Below, piece by piece: positions 30,300 to 42,263 of a stretch of DNA of 64,000 nt. The position numbers and the translations under genes were made by a program. Position 1 is the stretch's first letter, and each line of letters begins with the position of its first letter. Source of the DNA: Halopseudomonas yangmingensis (lineage in GTDB: Bacteria > Pseudomonadota > Gammaproteobacteria > Pseudomonadales > Pseudomonadaceae); contig NZ_FOUI01000002.1 of the NCBI RefSeq assembly GCF_900114825.1, positions 1 to 64,000 on the forward strand, read 5' to 3'. A model generated the notes under the pieces. That model saw nothing but the letters and a program-made list of their open reading frames with translations. It was not told the DNA's origin and did no database searches.

Positions 30300-33200
30300 T
30301 GATCAGGACAAACGCCATGAGTATTAAAAACTTCTTTAAACAAACCATTTTAAGCAGCCTGGCCTTTGGTATGTGCCTGCAGGGGGCAACCGCCTACGCC
30401 TCATTGGATGTCAGTCAGCAACCACTTATGCTGGTAGACTCGGTGCCACCCAACCTGATTCTTACCCTTGACGATTCAGGCAGCATGCGCTGGGCATTTG
30501 TGCCAGACTCAATGGGTACAAACAACAACAGCATAAGAAACGCAAGAAGGAGCAAATCTTCCTCATACAACCCGATGTATTACAATCCGGCAATTGATTA
30601 TCTTCTACCTGTAAAAATCAAAAGCGACGGGACAGTAGACAGCACAGGCTACACGACAAATTTTACCGCAGCCAAACATAATGGATTCAATGATCTTGGT
30701 GTAAGAAACCTATCGTCAGACTACCGAGTCTCGTGGAATGATAACATCAACGTTGCCCAAAGCTATACTTATGATAGTTCTACTGGTTATGCATCACCTA
30801 CTGGCACAATTTTTAATTTAGCCAGGAACCCTGAGAGCGACTTTAGGGCCCAATGCTCAAGAAACAACGATGGTGCCTGCCCTACAATAACTACAACTGG
30901 TGGCATGATATTCAACATTTCCAGAACCAGTAGCGGCTGTACTGCAACGGCAACATTCCCTGACGGTGGATCAATAGGCGGCGTAAACTGCTCCCGGAGT
31001 GGGAGTACGATGACCGTAGACCTTACAGGACGTGGGGTACCGGCATACTACTACCGCCTGAACGACACAGCCGCCTGCCGAGCAAATCCGGATAACGACA
31101 ACTGCTATACGTTGGTGCGTGTAAGCAGCAACTCAGGCGTGGCAGGTCGTGACGAGCGGCAAAACTTTGCTATCTGGTACTCTTTTTATCGGAACCGTGC
31201 TCTGGCAACCCTGAGTGCTGCGAATCTGGCTTTCAATGAGTTGCCACCATCCATTCGATTCACCTGGCAGAGTCTAGGTAACTGCACCACGCTCAACAGT
31301 AGTGGCTGTAACACAAACCGTTTCAGAGCCTATAGCGGTCAGCACAAATATAATTTCTTCGAGTGGATGAACAACCTGAATTTTGACCAAAGCACCCCAC
31401 TGCGTGCCGCGCTGGATCGTGCAGGCAAGTTTTTACAGGACAATTCAACAGCCTGGGCGTACAACCCAAACCCTATTGGCGGCACCACCGTTACCAATCC
31501 GGTACTCGCCTGCCGCCCCAGCTATCACATTATGATGACCGACGGCATGTGGAACGGTGCAGACGGCAATCCATCCGGAACCTTCCGGCATGATGCACGG
31601 TCCTTTACCCTGCCCGACGGGACATCATACAGCGGCAGCAGAAACCCTTACTATGGCGCTGCAAGCAATACACTTGCTGATCTTGCCATGCACTATTGGG
31701 CAACCGATCTGCGCCCGACAATCGACAATGATTTGAAACCATTCACTCCCTTTCCGTCTGCGAACAAGACCAATGAATATTGGGACCCGCGAAATAATCC
31801 CGCTGACTGGCAGCATATGGTGAACTTCATGGTTGGTCTTGCGCTGACCAACTCGATGCAACAACCGGGGATTGAGTGGGCTGGCGGCACTTTCGAGGGC
31901 ACGGGATACCAGAATCTTGCCAACGGAACTAACGATTGGCCCGTGCCCTCTGCAAACAGTGAAAATAACGTCTATGATCTTTGGCACGCTGCGATAAACT
32001 CCCGCGGCGAGTTTTACAGTGCTGACAGCCCTGAATCACTCGTACAATCCTTCAAGGACATCATCGGCAGGATTGCAGAGCGTAGCTCAGTTGCCAGCAA
32101 GCCGGGGGTGTCATCCTCGGTATCCCTTGACCCTGGCCTTGACCTATCTACAGCCACTATTCAGAACAGGATTCTCGAAGCCAAATATGACAGTCAGTCT
32201 GGCTGGTCAGGCGACCTTATCAGACGAGATGTATCACGCTTGACCGACGGAAGTATTATTTCAACACAGGTATGGAATGCAGCAAGTCAACTAACCAGTG
32301 ACGCCGGGCGCACCATATTAATGGCCGGCACCAGTGCAAGCGGATTGAAAGAGTTCAATTGGAGCAACTTGAATACCGCTCAACGGGCGCCTTTCAACAT
32401 CAACCCAGATGGGTTGGGAACTGTAAATGATGGCAAGGGACAGGATCGCGTCAACTTTGTACGTGGCAGCCGCGCCCTAGAAGGCACTTCAAACACAAGC
32501 TTCCGTGAGCGAGGCACCACTGTACTGGGTGATATCATCAATTCAAGTCCCGTTGTTGTAGGTCGCGCGGAAAATGTCCCATTCTTGATGGATAGGATTG
32601 ACGGCTCCAGCGGCGACTATCTCCAGTATATGGACGCAACAGTCACCAGGCCTGAACTGGTATATGTAGGCGCCAACGATGGTATGCTACATGCATTCAA
32701 CCTCAGTGACGGGTCAGAAGCCTTTGCCTTTATTCCAAGTGAAGTACTGCCGAAACTTCCCAAACTTTCTGGTAAAAGCTTTGTTGGTGGAGGTCACCAA
32801 TTCTACGTCGATGGCACTCCGGTAGTTCGCGACGTCTATTTTGATGGCGCATGGCGAACAGTACTTATTGGTACATTGCGTGCCGGTGGTCGCTCTGTAT
32901 TTGCCCTTGACATCACAGACCCAGGCGTCAATGGGGCAGGTGTAAAACTACTTTGGGAAATCAGCAACACGGACACAGACTATGCTGATCTCGGTTACAG
33001 TTTTGCCCGGCCTGAAATTGCCCGCTTGCATTCAGGCCAGTGGGGCGTATTACTTGGAAATGGCTATGACAGCACTGACGGCAAAGCAGTCCTCTATGTG
33101 ATAGATGTAGCTACAGGTACACGATTGAGCCGTCTGGAAGTGGATAATGGCTCCTCCGGCGACAACGGATTATCAAGCGTTCGCGGCGCTGACAATAACA

Positions 33201-34156
33201 GTGACGGTATTGTCGATTACGCCTATGCGGGTGATCTTAAAGGCAATGTATGGCGCTTTGACCTGGTTAACACCGGGACATCGATAGCAGCTCAGCCTGA
33301 CCCCTTTTCCAGGACAGTGCAAACTGGCATATCACCTTCCTCTTTCAAGGTGTCTTTTGGTGGTAATCCCTTGTTCAAGGCAAGTGCCGCCGGCCAACCA
33401 CAACCCATCACAGGGCTACCATCGTTGGTAAGACACCCAACAGGGCGCGGCTATCTGGTGATAGTAGGCACAGGCAAATACTTTGAAACATCTGACGCCG
33501 CACCAGACACAAGCAAACCCAATACTGTCTACGGCATCTGGGACCGACACACTCGCGGAGAGAACACAAGTGCGGCCCTGGCATCTGCTACGCTCGCCAA
33601 TATGGAACAACAAACCATCACACAGCAAACAAGTATGTCCGTAGCAGGAACCACACAAACTGTAAGAACTTTAAGTGATAACAGTATCAACTGGTATACA
33701 GCTGGCACTACTGCTGCACAGGAAAACAACGAATCCAGAGTAAATCGGCGGGGCTGGTATCTTGATCTAGCTGTCAGCGGTGTTCTGGAGGGCGAGATGC
33801 TGATCAATGATATGCTCGCGAGGGGTGGTGTTCTTCTCTTCAGCACTATTACACCAAATCAAGATCCCTGCGCTGATGGCCTTAACAGCATGTTGTATGC
33901 AATCAACGCCAATACAGGTGGACGCCTTCCAAGGGCTACATTTGATGTAAATCGCGATGGGAAAATAACTGAGGATGACTATCTGCCCGGTGAAACTCCC
34001 CCTTCAGCACTGGATGTTTCAGTACCTGGCGGTGTACCACTGACTAGAGATGGTTTGATCTGTGACAACACTGGCCTCTGTATAAGTTTCGAGGTACCTC
34101 CATCCGATCAGGGCCGCACCAGTTGGCAACAATTACCTGCCCCCGGCGAGGAGTAA
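30299..34156 (+). CDS. pilY1: type IV pilus tip adhesin/mechanosensor PilY1
   Basis: This secreted or tip-located protein of up to 1285 residues acts in pilus biogenesis, adhesion and surface sensing. A signal-peptide-like segment (residues about 10-34) precedes a von Willebrand A domain with the MIDAS DDSGS at 58-62 and a later IMMTDGMWNG strand. The C-terminal beta-propeller starts near GDIINSSPVVVG and carries the calcium loop DNNSDGIVD at 965-973, like the retraction-control site of P. aeruginosa PilY1. A second EF-hand-like DVNRDGKITEDD lies near the end. An alternative start at 30317 has AGGA upstream. AT-richer than the backbone (25 G+C in the 60 bases from 30541). Confidence 0.95.
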   Translation: MIRTNAMSIKNFFKQTILSSLAFGMCLQGATAYASLDVSQQPLMLVDSVPPNLILTLDDSGSMRWAFVPDSMGTNNNSIRNARRSKSSSYNPMYYNPAIDYLLPVKIKSDGTVDSTGYTTNFTAAKHNGFNDLGVRNLSSDYRVSWNDNINVAQSYTYDSSTGYASPTGTIFNLARNPESDFRAQCSRNNDGACPTITTTGGMIFNISRTSSGCTATATFPDGGSIGGVNCSRSGSTMTVDLTGRGVPAYYYRLNDTAACRANPDNDNCYTLVRVSSNSGVAGRDERQNFAIWYSFYRNRALATLSAANLAFNELPPSIRFTWQSLGNCTTLNSSGCNTNRFRAYSGQHKYNFFEWMNNLNFDQSTPLRAALDRAGKFLQDNSTAWAYNPNPIGGTTVTNPVLACRPSYHIMMTDGMWNGADGNPSGTFRHDARSFTLPDGTSYSGSRNPYYGAASNTLADLAMHYWATDLRPTIDNDLKPFTPFPSANKTNEYWDPRNNPADWQHMVNFMVGLALTNSMQQPGIEWAGGTFEGTGYQNLANGTNDWPVPSANSENNVYDLWHAAINSRGEFYSADSPESLVQSFKDIIGRIAERSSVASKPGVSSSVSLDPGLDLSTATIQNRILEAKYDSQSGWSGDLIRRDVSRLTDGSIISTQVWNAASQLTSDAGRTILMAGTSASGLKEFNWSNLNTAQRAPFNINPDGLGTVNDGKGQDRVNFVRGSRALEGTSNTSFRERGTTVLGDIINSSPVVVGRAENVPFLMDRIDGSSGDYLQYMDATVTRPELVYVGANDGMLHAFNLSDGSEAFAFIPSEVLPKLPKLSGKSFVGGGHQFYVDGTPVVRDVYFDGAWRTVLIGTLRAGGRSVFALDITDPGVNGAGVKLLWEISNTDTDYADLGYSFARPEIARLHSGQWGVLLGNGYDSTDGKAVLYVIDVATGTRLSRLEVDNGSSGDNGLSSVRGADNNSDGIVDYAYAGDLKGNVWRFDLVNTGTSIAAQPDPFSRTVQTGISPSSFKVSFGGNPLFKASAAGQPQPITGLPSLVRHPTGRGYLVIVGTGKYFETSDAAPDTSKPNTVYGIWDRHTRGENTSAALASATLANMEQQTITQQTSMSVAGTTQTVRTLSDNSINWYTAGTTAAQENNESRVNRRGWYLDLAVSGVLEGEMLINDMLARGGVLLFSTITPNQDPCADGLNSMLYAINANTGGRLPRATFDVNRDGKITEDDYLPGETPPSALDVSVPGGVPLTRDGLICDNTGLCISFEVPPSDQGRTSWQQLPAPGEE

Positions 34157-34159
34157 CCG

Positions 34160-34561
34160 ATGAAACCATTCTGTAGATACAACGGTTTCACCCTGATCGA
34201 AATCATGATTGTGGTGGCTATTATCGGGATAATTGCAAGCATCGCTTATCCTTCGTACGCCGAATATGTCAGGGACGGCAAGCGAGCCGAGGGGAAGACA
34301 CTGCTGGTGGATGCTGCCGCAAGACAGGAAAGATTCTATGCTCAGAACGGTAGTTACGTGACCACTAACGCCACATTGAGCCAACTTAACCTGCAGAAGG
34401 TTGAACACTATAACCTCACTGTAGCCAAAGTTGCGGATGACGGTGGTTACAGCTTAACCGCCACACCGGCTTTCAGTGATCCAAAATGCGGCAATCTGAC
34501 GCTGACTGCTAACGGCACCAAGGGCAACAGTGGGACAAAAGATGCTAATTACTGCTGGTAA
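34160..34561 (+). CDS. pilE: type IV minor pilin PilE
   Basis: This 133-residue minor pilin has an almost ideal prepilin start, NG|FTLIEIMIVVAIIGIIASIA, followed by PSYAEYVRDGKRAEGKTLL, the PilE/PilA-like helix end. DAAARQERFYAQNGSYVT is the typical PilE segment, and two cysteines near the C-terminus can close a D-loop. GAGGAG lies seven bases upstream. It links the tip complex to the major-pilin fibre. It is the last gene of the operon; an intrinsic terminator follows 21 bases later. No pilY2 gene was seen between pilY1 and pilE. Confidence 0.92.
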   Translation: MKPFCRYNGFTLIEIMIVVAIIGIIASIAYPSYAEYVRDGKRAEGKTLLVDAAARQERFYAQNGSYVTTNATLSQLNLQKVEHYNLTVAKVADDGGYSLTATPAFSDPKCGNLTLTANGTKGNSGTKDANYCW

Positions 34562-34582
34562 GGTGTAGTTCGTTCAGCAAAC

Positions 34583-34612
34583 AAGGGGCCAATTTCTGGC
34601 CCCTTTTCTTTA
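34583..34612 (+). terminator. intrinsic terminator of the fimU-pilE operon
   Basis: AAGGGGCC, a 7-base loop and GGCCCCTT followed by TTCTTT form a strong terminator directly after pilE. Confidence 0.9.
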
Positions 34613-34698
34613 TCTTCAGAATTTGCATCTAAACTAGTAGCAGCTTCGGTCCGCTGATTCAGGTACGGACCAGCCGACTTAACAGGGAGCTGCACCGT

Positions 34699-35223
34699 AT
34701 GGAAACTTCAACCAACAACGGTTTTACGCTGATAGAACTGCTGGTAGCTCTGGCCATACTCGGCCTTGCACTTGGCATAGGTTTGCCGTCACTGGACCGT
34801 CAGATCGAGCAGCGGCGGCTGGATGTCAGCAGTACGCTGCTGCAGGGTGATCTGGCCTTTGCCAGGCAGCAGGCGCTGGCGGATAACCGTGCGGTCACCG
34901 TTGGAGCTGCAGGTGGCTGGCAGGATGGCTGGCGGGTGTTTGTGGACAGGGATGGAGACGGTCGGTTTGGCAGTGGTGACCTGCTGCTGCGCAGCCAGTC
35001 AGCGCAGCCGGTGCACATCACCGGGAACAGCTCGGTGGCCGGCTATGTACGCTACAACGGCCTGGGTGAATCACAAACCTTCAGTGGCGCCTTTCAGGCC
35101 GGCACCCTGCTGTTGTGCCCGGCGAAGGAGGCAGTGGCCGGGCGCAGCCTGGTGATCAACCGCAGTGGGCGGGTACGCAGCGAGCGACTGCCCGCTGGTG
35201 ATCCGCGCTGCGCCGGCAGCTGA
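34699..35223 (+). CDS. fimT: GspH/FimT family pseudopilin
   Basis: This 174-residue pseudopilin has the prepilin site NNG|FTLIELLVALAILGLALG and a GspH-type domain with DLAFARQQALADNRAVTV. An EF-hand-like acidic loop DRDGDGRFGSGD is present near residue 80. FimT proteins are minor pilins linked to DNA binding and natural transformation in related bacteria. Unlike P. aeruginosa, where fimT sits before fimU, here it lies after the operon terminator with its own upstream region and a GGGAG ribosome site. GC content is that of the backbone, unlike the preceding operon. Confidence 0.85.
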   Translation: METSTNNGFTLIELLVALAILGLALGIGLPSLDRQIEQRRLDVSSTLLQGDLAFARQQALADNRAVTVGAAGGWQDGWRVFVDRDGDGRFGSGDLLLRSQSAQPVHITGNSSVAGYVRYNGLGESQTFSGAFQAGTLLLCPAKEAVAGRSLVINRSGRVRSERLPAGDPRCAGS

Positions 35224-35229
35224 AAGACT

Positions 35230-36447
35230 TCAGGTCCGATACTCGGCATTGATCCGCACATACTCATGGGACAGGTCGGTGGTCCACAGGGTTTCACTGA
35301 CACGGCCACGATTGAGTTCAATACGGATGCTGATTTCCGCCTGCGCCATGACCCGCGCGCCCTGCTCTTCGGTGTATTCCTCGGCACGTCCGCCATGGCG
35401 GGTGATACAGACGTCGTCCAGGTAGACGTCGATCTTCTCGACATCCAGATTTTCGACACCGGCGTAGCCGACTGCTGCCAGAATGCGTCCCCAGTTGGGA
35501 TCGGAGGCGAACAGCGCGGTCTTGATCAGCGGTGAGTGGGCCACGGCATACGCCACGTCGAGGCATTCGCCCTGCGTGGCGCCACCGTTGACGCGGATGG
35601 TGACGAACTTGGTGGCCCCTTCGCCGTCACGCACAATCGCCTGTGCCAGCTCCAGCATTACCGTATTCACCGCCTCGGCCAGCTGCCGGTATTCGGCACT
35701 GTCGTGCTCGGTGATTTCCAGCATATCGGCCTGACCGGTGGCGATCAGCATGCAGGAGTCGTTGGTACTGGTATCACCGTCGATGGTGATGCGGTTGAAC
35801 GACAGGTCAGCGGCGGTGCGCAGCATCTGCTGCAGCAGCGGCTGGGCGATCTTGGCGTCGGTGGCGACATAGCCAAGCATGGTCGCCATGTTCGGGCGGA
35901 TCATGCCGGCACCCTTGGAAATACCGGTGACCGTAACCTGGGCACCGCCGATGCTGACCTGCCGGCTACAGCCCTTGGGCAGGGTGTCGGTGGTCATGAT
36001 GCCTTCGGCGGCGACAGCCCAGTGGTTTTCATCCAGGTCAGCCAGCGCCTGCGGCAGTACTGCAATGATCTTGTCGGCTGGCAGGATTTCGCCAATCACT
36101 CCGGTGCTGAATGGCAGCACCTGCTCCGCCTGCACGCCGGTCAGCTCCGCCAGCGCCTCGCAGGTGCGCAGCGCTGCCTGCATGCCCGGCTTGCCGGTGC
36201 CGGCGTTGGCATTGCCGGTGTTCACCAGCAGGTATTGCGGCGCATGCGCCAGGCGCTGACGGCACAGGGTTACCGGTGCGGCGCAGAAGGCGTTGCGGGT
36301 AAACACCCCGGCAATGACCGAACCCGGCGCGGCCTGCATCACTACCACGTCCTTGCGCCCGGCGCGCTTGATGCCGGCCGAGGCAATACCGAGACGAAAA
36401 CCGCGAACCGGATGCAGAACAGGCAAAGGGCCGAGACCAACGGGCAT
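35230..36447 (-). CDS. argJ: bifunctional glutamate N-acetyltransferase / ornithine acetyltransferase ArgJ
   Basis: This 405-residue enzyme of the cyclic arginine pathway moves acetyl groups from N-acetylornithine to glutamate. The self-cleavage site is in [19 protein letters not shown], where the Thr of the ATML motif becomes the N-terminal nucleophile of the beta chain. [16 protein letters not shown] and [19 protein letters not shown] are conserved family blocks, and the C-terminus [12 protein letters not shown] is typical. It is encoded just downstream of secA on the - strand, as in Pseudomonas. Confidence 0.96.
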   Translation of the reverse strand: MPVGLGPLPVLHPVRGFRLGIASAGIKRAGRKDVVVMQAAPGSVIAGVFTRNAFCAAPVTLCRQRLAHAPQYLLVNTGNANAGTGKPGMQAALRTCEALAELTGVQAEQVLPFSTGVIGEILPADKIIAVLPQALADLDENHWAVAAEGIMTTDTLPKGCSRQVSIGGAQVTVTGISKGAGMIRPNMATMLGYVATDAKIAQPLLQQMLRTAADLSFNRITIDGDTSTNDSCMLIATGQADMLEITEHDSAEYRQLAEAVNTVMLELAQAIVRDGEGATKFVTIRVNGGATQGECLDVAYAVAHSPLIKTALFASDPNWGRILAAVGYAGVENLDVEKIDVYLDDVCITRHGGRAEEYTEEQGARVMAQAEISIRIELNRGRVSETLWTTDLSHEYVRINAEYRT

Positions 36448-36474
36448 GGGATGACTCCTGGAATTGGGGTGGTA

Positions 36475-39207
<2,733 letters not shown>

Positions 39208-39335
39208 AATGCTTCAGGTATCCGTTGACTGGGGGGCGGCGGCGGTCATCCCGACCGGACATGAATCACGCAAAGCGGGCATTCTACTCTGATTTTGACG
39301 CGGCAATAAACCACGCTGCCGGATCAACCGGCAGC

Positions 39336-40241
39336 TCAGTTGGAAGCCAGATAGCGTGCCGGATTGACCGCCATGCCGTTGCGGCGGATTTCAAGGTGCA
39401 GATGTGGCCCGGTTGAGCGTCCGGTTGAGCCCACGGTCGCGATCTGCTGGCCTTTTTCCACCAGATCGCCTTTTTCCACTTCAAGCGTGTGGGCGTGGGC
39501 GTAAATGCTGGTGTAGCCCCCGGCATGGGTGATTTCCAGCATGTTGCCGTAAGCACGGTGATATCCGGCAAAGCTGACCACACCATCACCTACGGAGTGA
39601 ATGGGTGTGCCACGGGGCGCGGAAAAGTCCAGACCGGTATGCATGCTGATGCGACCGTTGAACGGATCGACACGCCGACCAAAGCCGGATGAGCGCAAAC
39701 CCGCGGGTACGGGCAGGTAGTCCAGCGTGGTATTGCTGTCGATCTGCTGGGTCACCAGCAACTGCTCAAGAACCCGCATCTGCTCAAGGCGACTGTCGAT
39801 ACGCAGGGTCAGGCCATCCAGCAACTGCTCGATATCCGGCAGCTCGGGTGCCATGGCGGCATCGTCACCGGGGCCACCAACTGCCGGCTCATTGATAAAG
39901 TCAAACTCGCCATCATCCATGCCGGTGAGCTCGGTCAGGCGCTCGCCAAGGGCATCCAGTCGCGCCATGCGGGCCTGCAGTCTGGCCAGTTGGCGCGCCA
40001 TGTATTCAACCTGTTGCTGGCTTTCCTGCAACTGGCGCTTGCTGGCGGTCTGTTCCAGCGCAGCCTGGTAGGCACCCTGCTGCTGCAGGGCGGCACTGCT
40101 GCCATCCAGCATCAGCCAGACCAGCACAGCGCCAAGTAACGGCAGGCTGACCACCAGTGCCAGCAGCGCGAACAGCGCCGTTCGGCCCAGCGTGATGCTG
40201 CGCGCAGCACCGTGCGCTGCGGTAAGTATGATTACGTTCAA
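39336..40241 (-). CDS. M23 family peptidase (LytM-type murein hydrolase)
   Basis: This 301-residue inner-membrane-anchored peptidase has a hydrophobic helix near residues 20-45 and a coiled-coil stretch (about 55-105, rich in Gln, Glu, Leu and Arg). A C-terminal LytM domain follows. The zinc ligands and catalytic residues are intact: HTGLDFSAPRGTP, IYAHAHTLEV and GPHLHLEIRRNG. It probably cuts peptide cross-links of peptidoglycan or activates an amidase. The neighbourhood next to secA and a DUF721 gene is known in Pseudomonas. It is divergent from dciA. Confidence 0.9.
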   Translation of the reverse strand: MNVIILTAAHGAARSITLGRTALFALLALVVSLPLLGAVLVWLMLDGSSAALQQQGAYQAALEQTASKRQLQESQQQVEYMARQLARLQARMARLDALGERLTELTGMDDGEFDFINEPAVGGPGDDAAMAPELPDIEQLLDGLTLRIDSRLEQMRVLEQLLVTQQIDSNTTLDYLPVPAGLRSSGFGRRVDPFNGRISMHTGLDFSAPRGTPIHSVGDGVVSFAGYHRAYGNMLEITHAGGYTSIYAHAHTLEVEKGDLVEKGQQIATVGSTGRSTGPHLHLEIRRNGMAVNPARYLASN

Positions 40242-40352
40242 GCAATTCCCCCTGGAGGATCGGTCGTGGCGGCTGTTCGCCCTGTCGATCTGTCCGTGTA
40301 CACTGCGCTCTGGGCCGGTGGTTTGTTCACCGGCAGCGTCTTGAGGTCTCCG

Positions 40353-40805
40353 ATGTCCTTCACTCCGCTGGACGCACGACGTCCCGCCGATCTGCTGCTA
40401 AATGGCAGAACGCTGAAGTCGCTGGTCAGTCAGGCGCGCCAGTTGCAGCGCCTGCAGACGCTACTGGAAACGCGTCTGGAGCCGGCTGCCCGCGAACACT
40501 GCCGGGTTGCCTCGCTGCGCGATGGCGTATTGCGGCTGGTGGTCACCGACAGTCACTGGGCAACCCGCCTTCGCTATCAGCAAAAGCGCCTGATTCGTGA
40601 CCTGCAGGCCTTTACGGAGTTCGGCACCTTAAACAAAATCCAGTGCAAGGTACAACCGCCACTGATCAGAAAACAACCACCCGGGCCGGTGATGCGGCAC
40701 TCTGCCACAGCCGCCGACAGCCTGCAGGAGACCGCCGAGCAGATCAGCGACCCGCAATTGCGGGCCGCCCTGGAGCGTCTGGCACGGCATCACCGCGAAG
40801 GCTGA
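40353..40805 (+). CDS. dciA: DUF721 protein, probable DciA helicase-loading factor
   Basis: This 150-residue DUF721 protein has a KH-like fold region around LQTLLETRLEPAAREHCRVA and DGVLRLVVTDSHWATRLRYQ, which is the DUF721 core. DciA replaces DnaC/DnaI as the loader of the replicative helicase DnaB in bacteria without DnaC, including pseudomonads. Start chosen at 40353 (MSFTPLDARRPA), since the upstream reading lies in the divergent promoter region. The C-terminal third is helical and low in similarity, as expected. It converges with the lipoprotein gene three bases away. Confidence 0.8.
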   Translation: MSFTPLDARRPADLLLNGRTLKSLVSQARQLQRLQTLLETRLEPAAREHCRVASLRDGVLRLVVTDSHWATRLRYQQKRLIRDLQAFTEFGTLNKIQCKVQPPLIRKQPPGPVMRHSATAADSLQETAEQISDPQLRAALERLARHHREG

Positions 40806-40808
40806 CCC

Positions 40809-41396
40809 TCAGCGCTGCAGTATCTGTACGATGGCTGGATCCTTGAATACCCGCGTCAGCGCATCGTTCATTACTTCGGTAACCAGACGGGTGTTGGTTG
40901 CCTGATTCGGTGCATAGCCGAAACGGTGCTGGGCCGATGCCCCGTAACGCCCCTGATACTGCTGGCTGCTGCTGCGCGCCTCGGCGACGAAGGCGGCACT
41001 GATGTCGGCCTGGGTTACATAGGCGCCATCCTTGGGCGACTGGTAACGCAGCTCGGCCAGACTGACCGTCAGCCGGTTGGCGTTCGGCGTACCCTCCGGC
41101 ACCACGCTGAAGCCGAGCTGGCGCACTGCGCCTTCTACCTGCTGGCGAATCAGTCCGATGCTCTGTTCGCTGATGGTGATATTGCTCGACTCAGGATAAA
41201 TCCCACCCCGAGTACCCAGCACCTTCGACGGCCGGGTGTCCTGTACCACCACCACCACCGGCTGGCGGGAAGCCACCGGATTCAGCGGTACCTGCACCTG
41301 CGGCTGCACATTCAGTTGCTGCGGACTGTGGGCACAACCGACCAGCAGCGCCGAGCCCATCAACAGCGCGGCCATAAGCCCCTTGCGAATACCCAT
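40809..41396 (-). CDS. YajG family lipoprotein
   Basis: This lipoprotein of about 195 residues has a signal peptide MGIRKGLMAALLMGSALL ending in the lipobox LVGC, so Cys19-20 should be acylated. The mature part has VQVPLNPVASRQPVVVVVQD and VTEVMNDALTRVFKDPAIVQ, consistent with YajG. The residue after Cys is Ala, which predicts outer-membrane sorting. Function is unknown; related proteins lie near cell-envelope genes. Start chosen at 41396 because the signal peptide begins there. The earlier in-frame ATG would add a long non-signal sequence. Confidence 0.85.
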   Translation of the reverse strand: MGIRKGLMAALLMGSALLVGCAHSPQQLNVQPQVQVPLNPVASRQPVVVVVQDTRPSKVLGTRGGIYPESSNITISEQSIGLIRQQVEGAVRQLGFSVVPEGTPNANRLTVSLAELRYQSPKDGAYVTQADISAAFVAEARSSSQQYQGRYGASAQHRFGYAPNQATNTRLVTEVMNDALTRVFKDPAIVQILQR

Positions 41397-41537
41397 GCAA
41401 ATGCACCTCTCTGATGCCTGATTGATAATTGATCGTCGGCTTTGACCTGCCAGACGCCAAGAGTTCACGTAGCTGTCACGCCTTCGCAACAGCCTGCCGC
41501 GATTATTGCTGCCGGAAATGACCGGGAGATCACCAGC

Positions 41538-41780
41538 ATGTTGCAGTCACTCTGGAATCGCACACCAAAACGCCACTTTGCCCTGCTCGACAACCAGGGC
41601 CGCTGCCTGGGCCTCTGGCAACTCTGCGAGGCGCCCCGCGGTCTGGCCTGGGTCGAGGTCAACGCCTGCGACCCTCGCTGGATCGGAAAGCCTTTGCCGG
41701 CCAGCGCCTGCGTTTCGTCGAATAGCCCGCCCGTGCGGCTGGTTCAGCGCGCGCCAGCCGCTTCCAGTGCCGCGATGTAA
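41538..41780 (+). CDS. small conserved pseudomonad protein of unknown function
   Basis: This is an 80-residue predicted protein beginning MLQSLWNRTPKRHFALLDNQ. The motif RHFALLDNQGRCLGLWQL followed by PRGLAWVEV and GKPLPASA is one I associate with small pseudomonad proteins. The last 36 bases overlap the 3' end of the PA4642-like gene on the opposite strand, and the last 30 residues have poor composition, so the true C-terminus could differ (a frameshift is possible). No domain, signal peptide or membrane segment is visible. Function cannot be assigned. Confidence 0.5.
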   Translation: MLQSLWNRTPKRHFALLDNQGRCLGLWQLCEAPRGLAWVEVNACDPRWIGKPLPASACVSSNSPPVRLVQRAPAASSAAM

Positions 41781-42034
41781 TCCTCGGCCAGGCTGTGCTC
41801 GCGCAGTTGCTGCAGGAAACTGCGGCCCTGGGCGTCCGTCTGGTTCAGGTCGTGCCCGGCAGCTTTGAACATGGCCAGGAAGCGTTCGAAATCGTGAGCC
41901 CGTAGCCCCCGGTAGGCGCGGGTCAGGATAAACAGATCGACCGGCTGATCGTCGACCGGGCGGGCCTGCAGAAAGACGGCCACCTGCTCGTCACTGATCT
42001 CCTCGCCAATCACCTTTTTCTTGTCCTTGCGCAT
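41744..42034 (-). CDS. PA4642-like conserved hypothetical protein
   Basis: This protein of about 96 residues begins MRKDKKKVIGEEISDEQVAV and contains LTRAYRGLRAHDFERFLAMF and DLNQTDAQGRSFLQQL. The pattern matches a small cytoplasmic protein found beside hpt-upp-uraA in Pseudomonas, which I recall as PA4642; function is unknown. The acidic/basic N-terminus and helical body suggest a soluble protein. Start chosen at 42034, where similarity begins, not the upstream ATG at 42136. Its 3' end overlaps that of the small convergent gene. Confidence 0.7.
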   Translation of the reverse strand: MRKDKKKVIGEEISDEQVAVFLQARPVDDQPVDLFILTRAYRGLRAHDFERFLAMFKAAGHDLNQTDAQGRSFLQQLREHSLAEDYIAALEAAGAR

Positions 42035-42263
42035 CTGTGTCGCCCTCACTGGTGCAAAAGTGCGGATTGTACCTGTGCCCTGCAATGCCCACCAGCGCGA
42101 CAGCGGCTTGGCCACAGGCCGACGGCGGGCGTACACTCCCGGGGGTTACGCCAGCCAGTTGCAGGTATCCGCACGGCGGACCTGCCTGCCGCAAAACAAC
42201 TCTTCCACGACAGACTCTGACTGACGCCGATCCTCCATCTGCATTCCCAGCCTAGGAGTTGCC

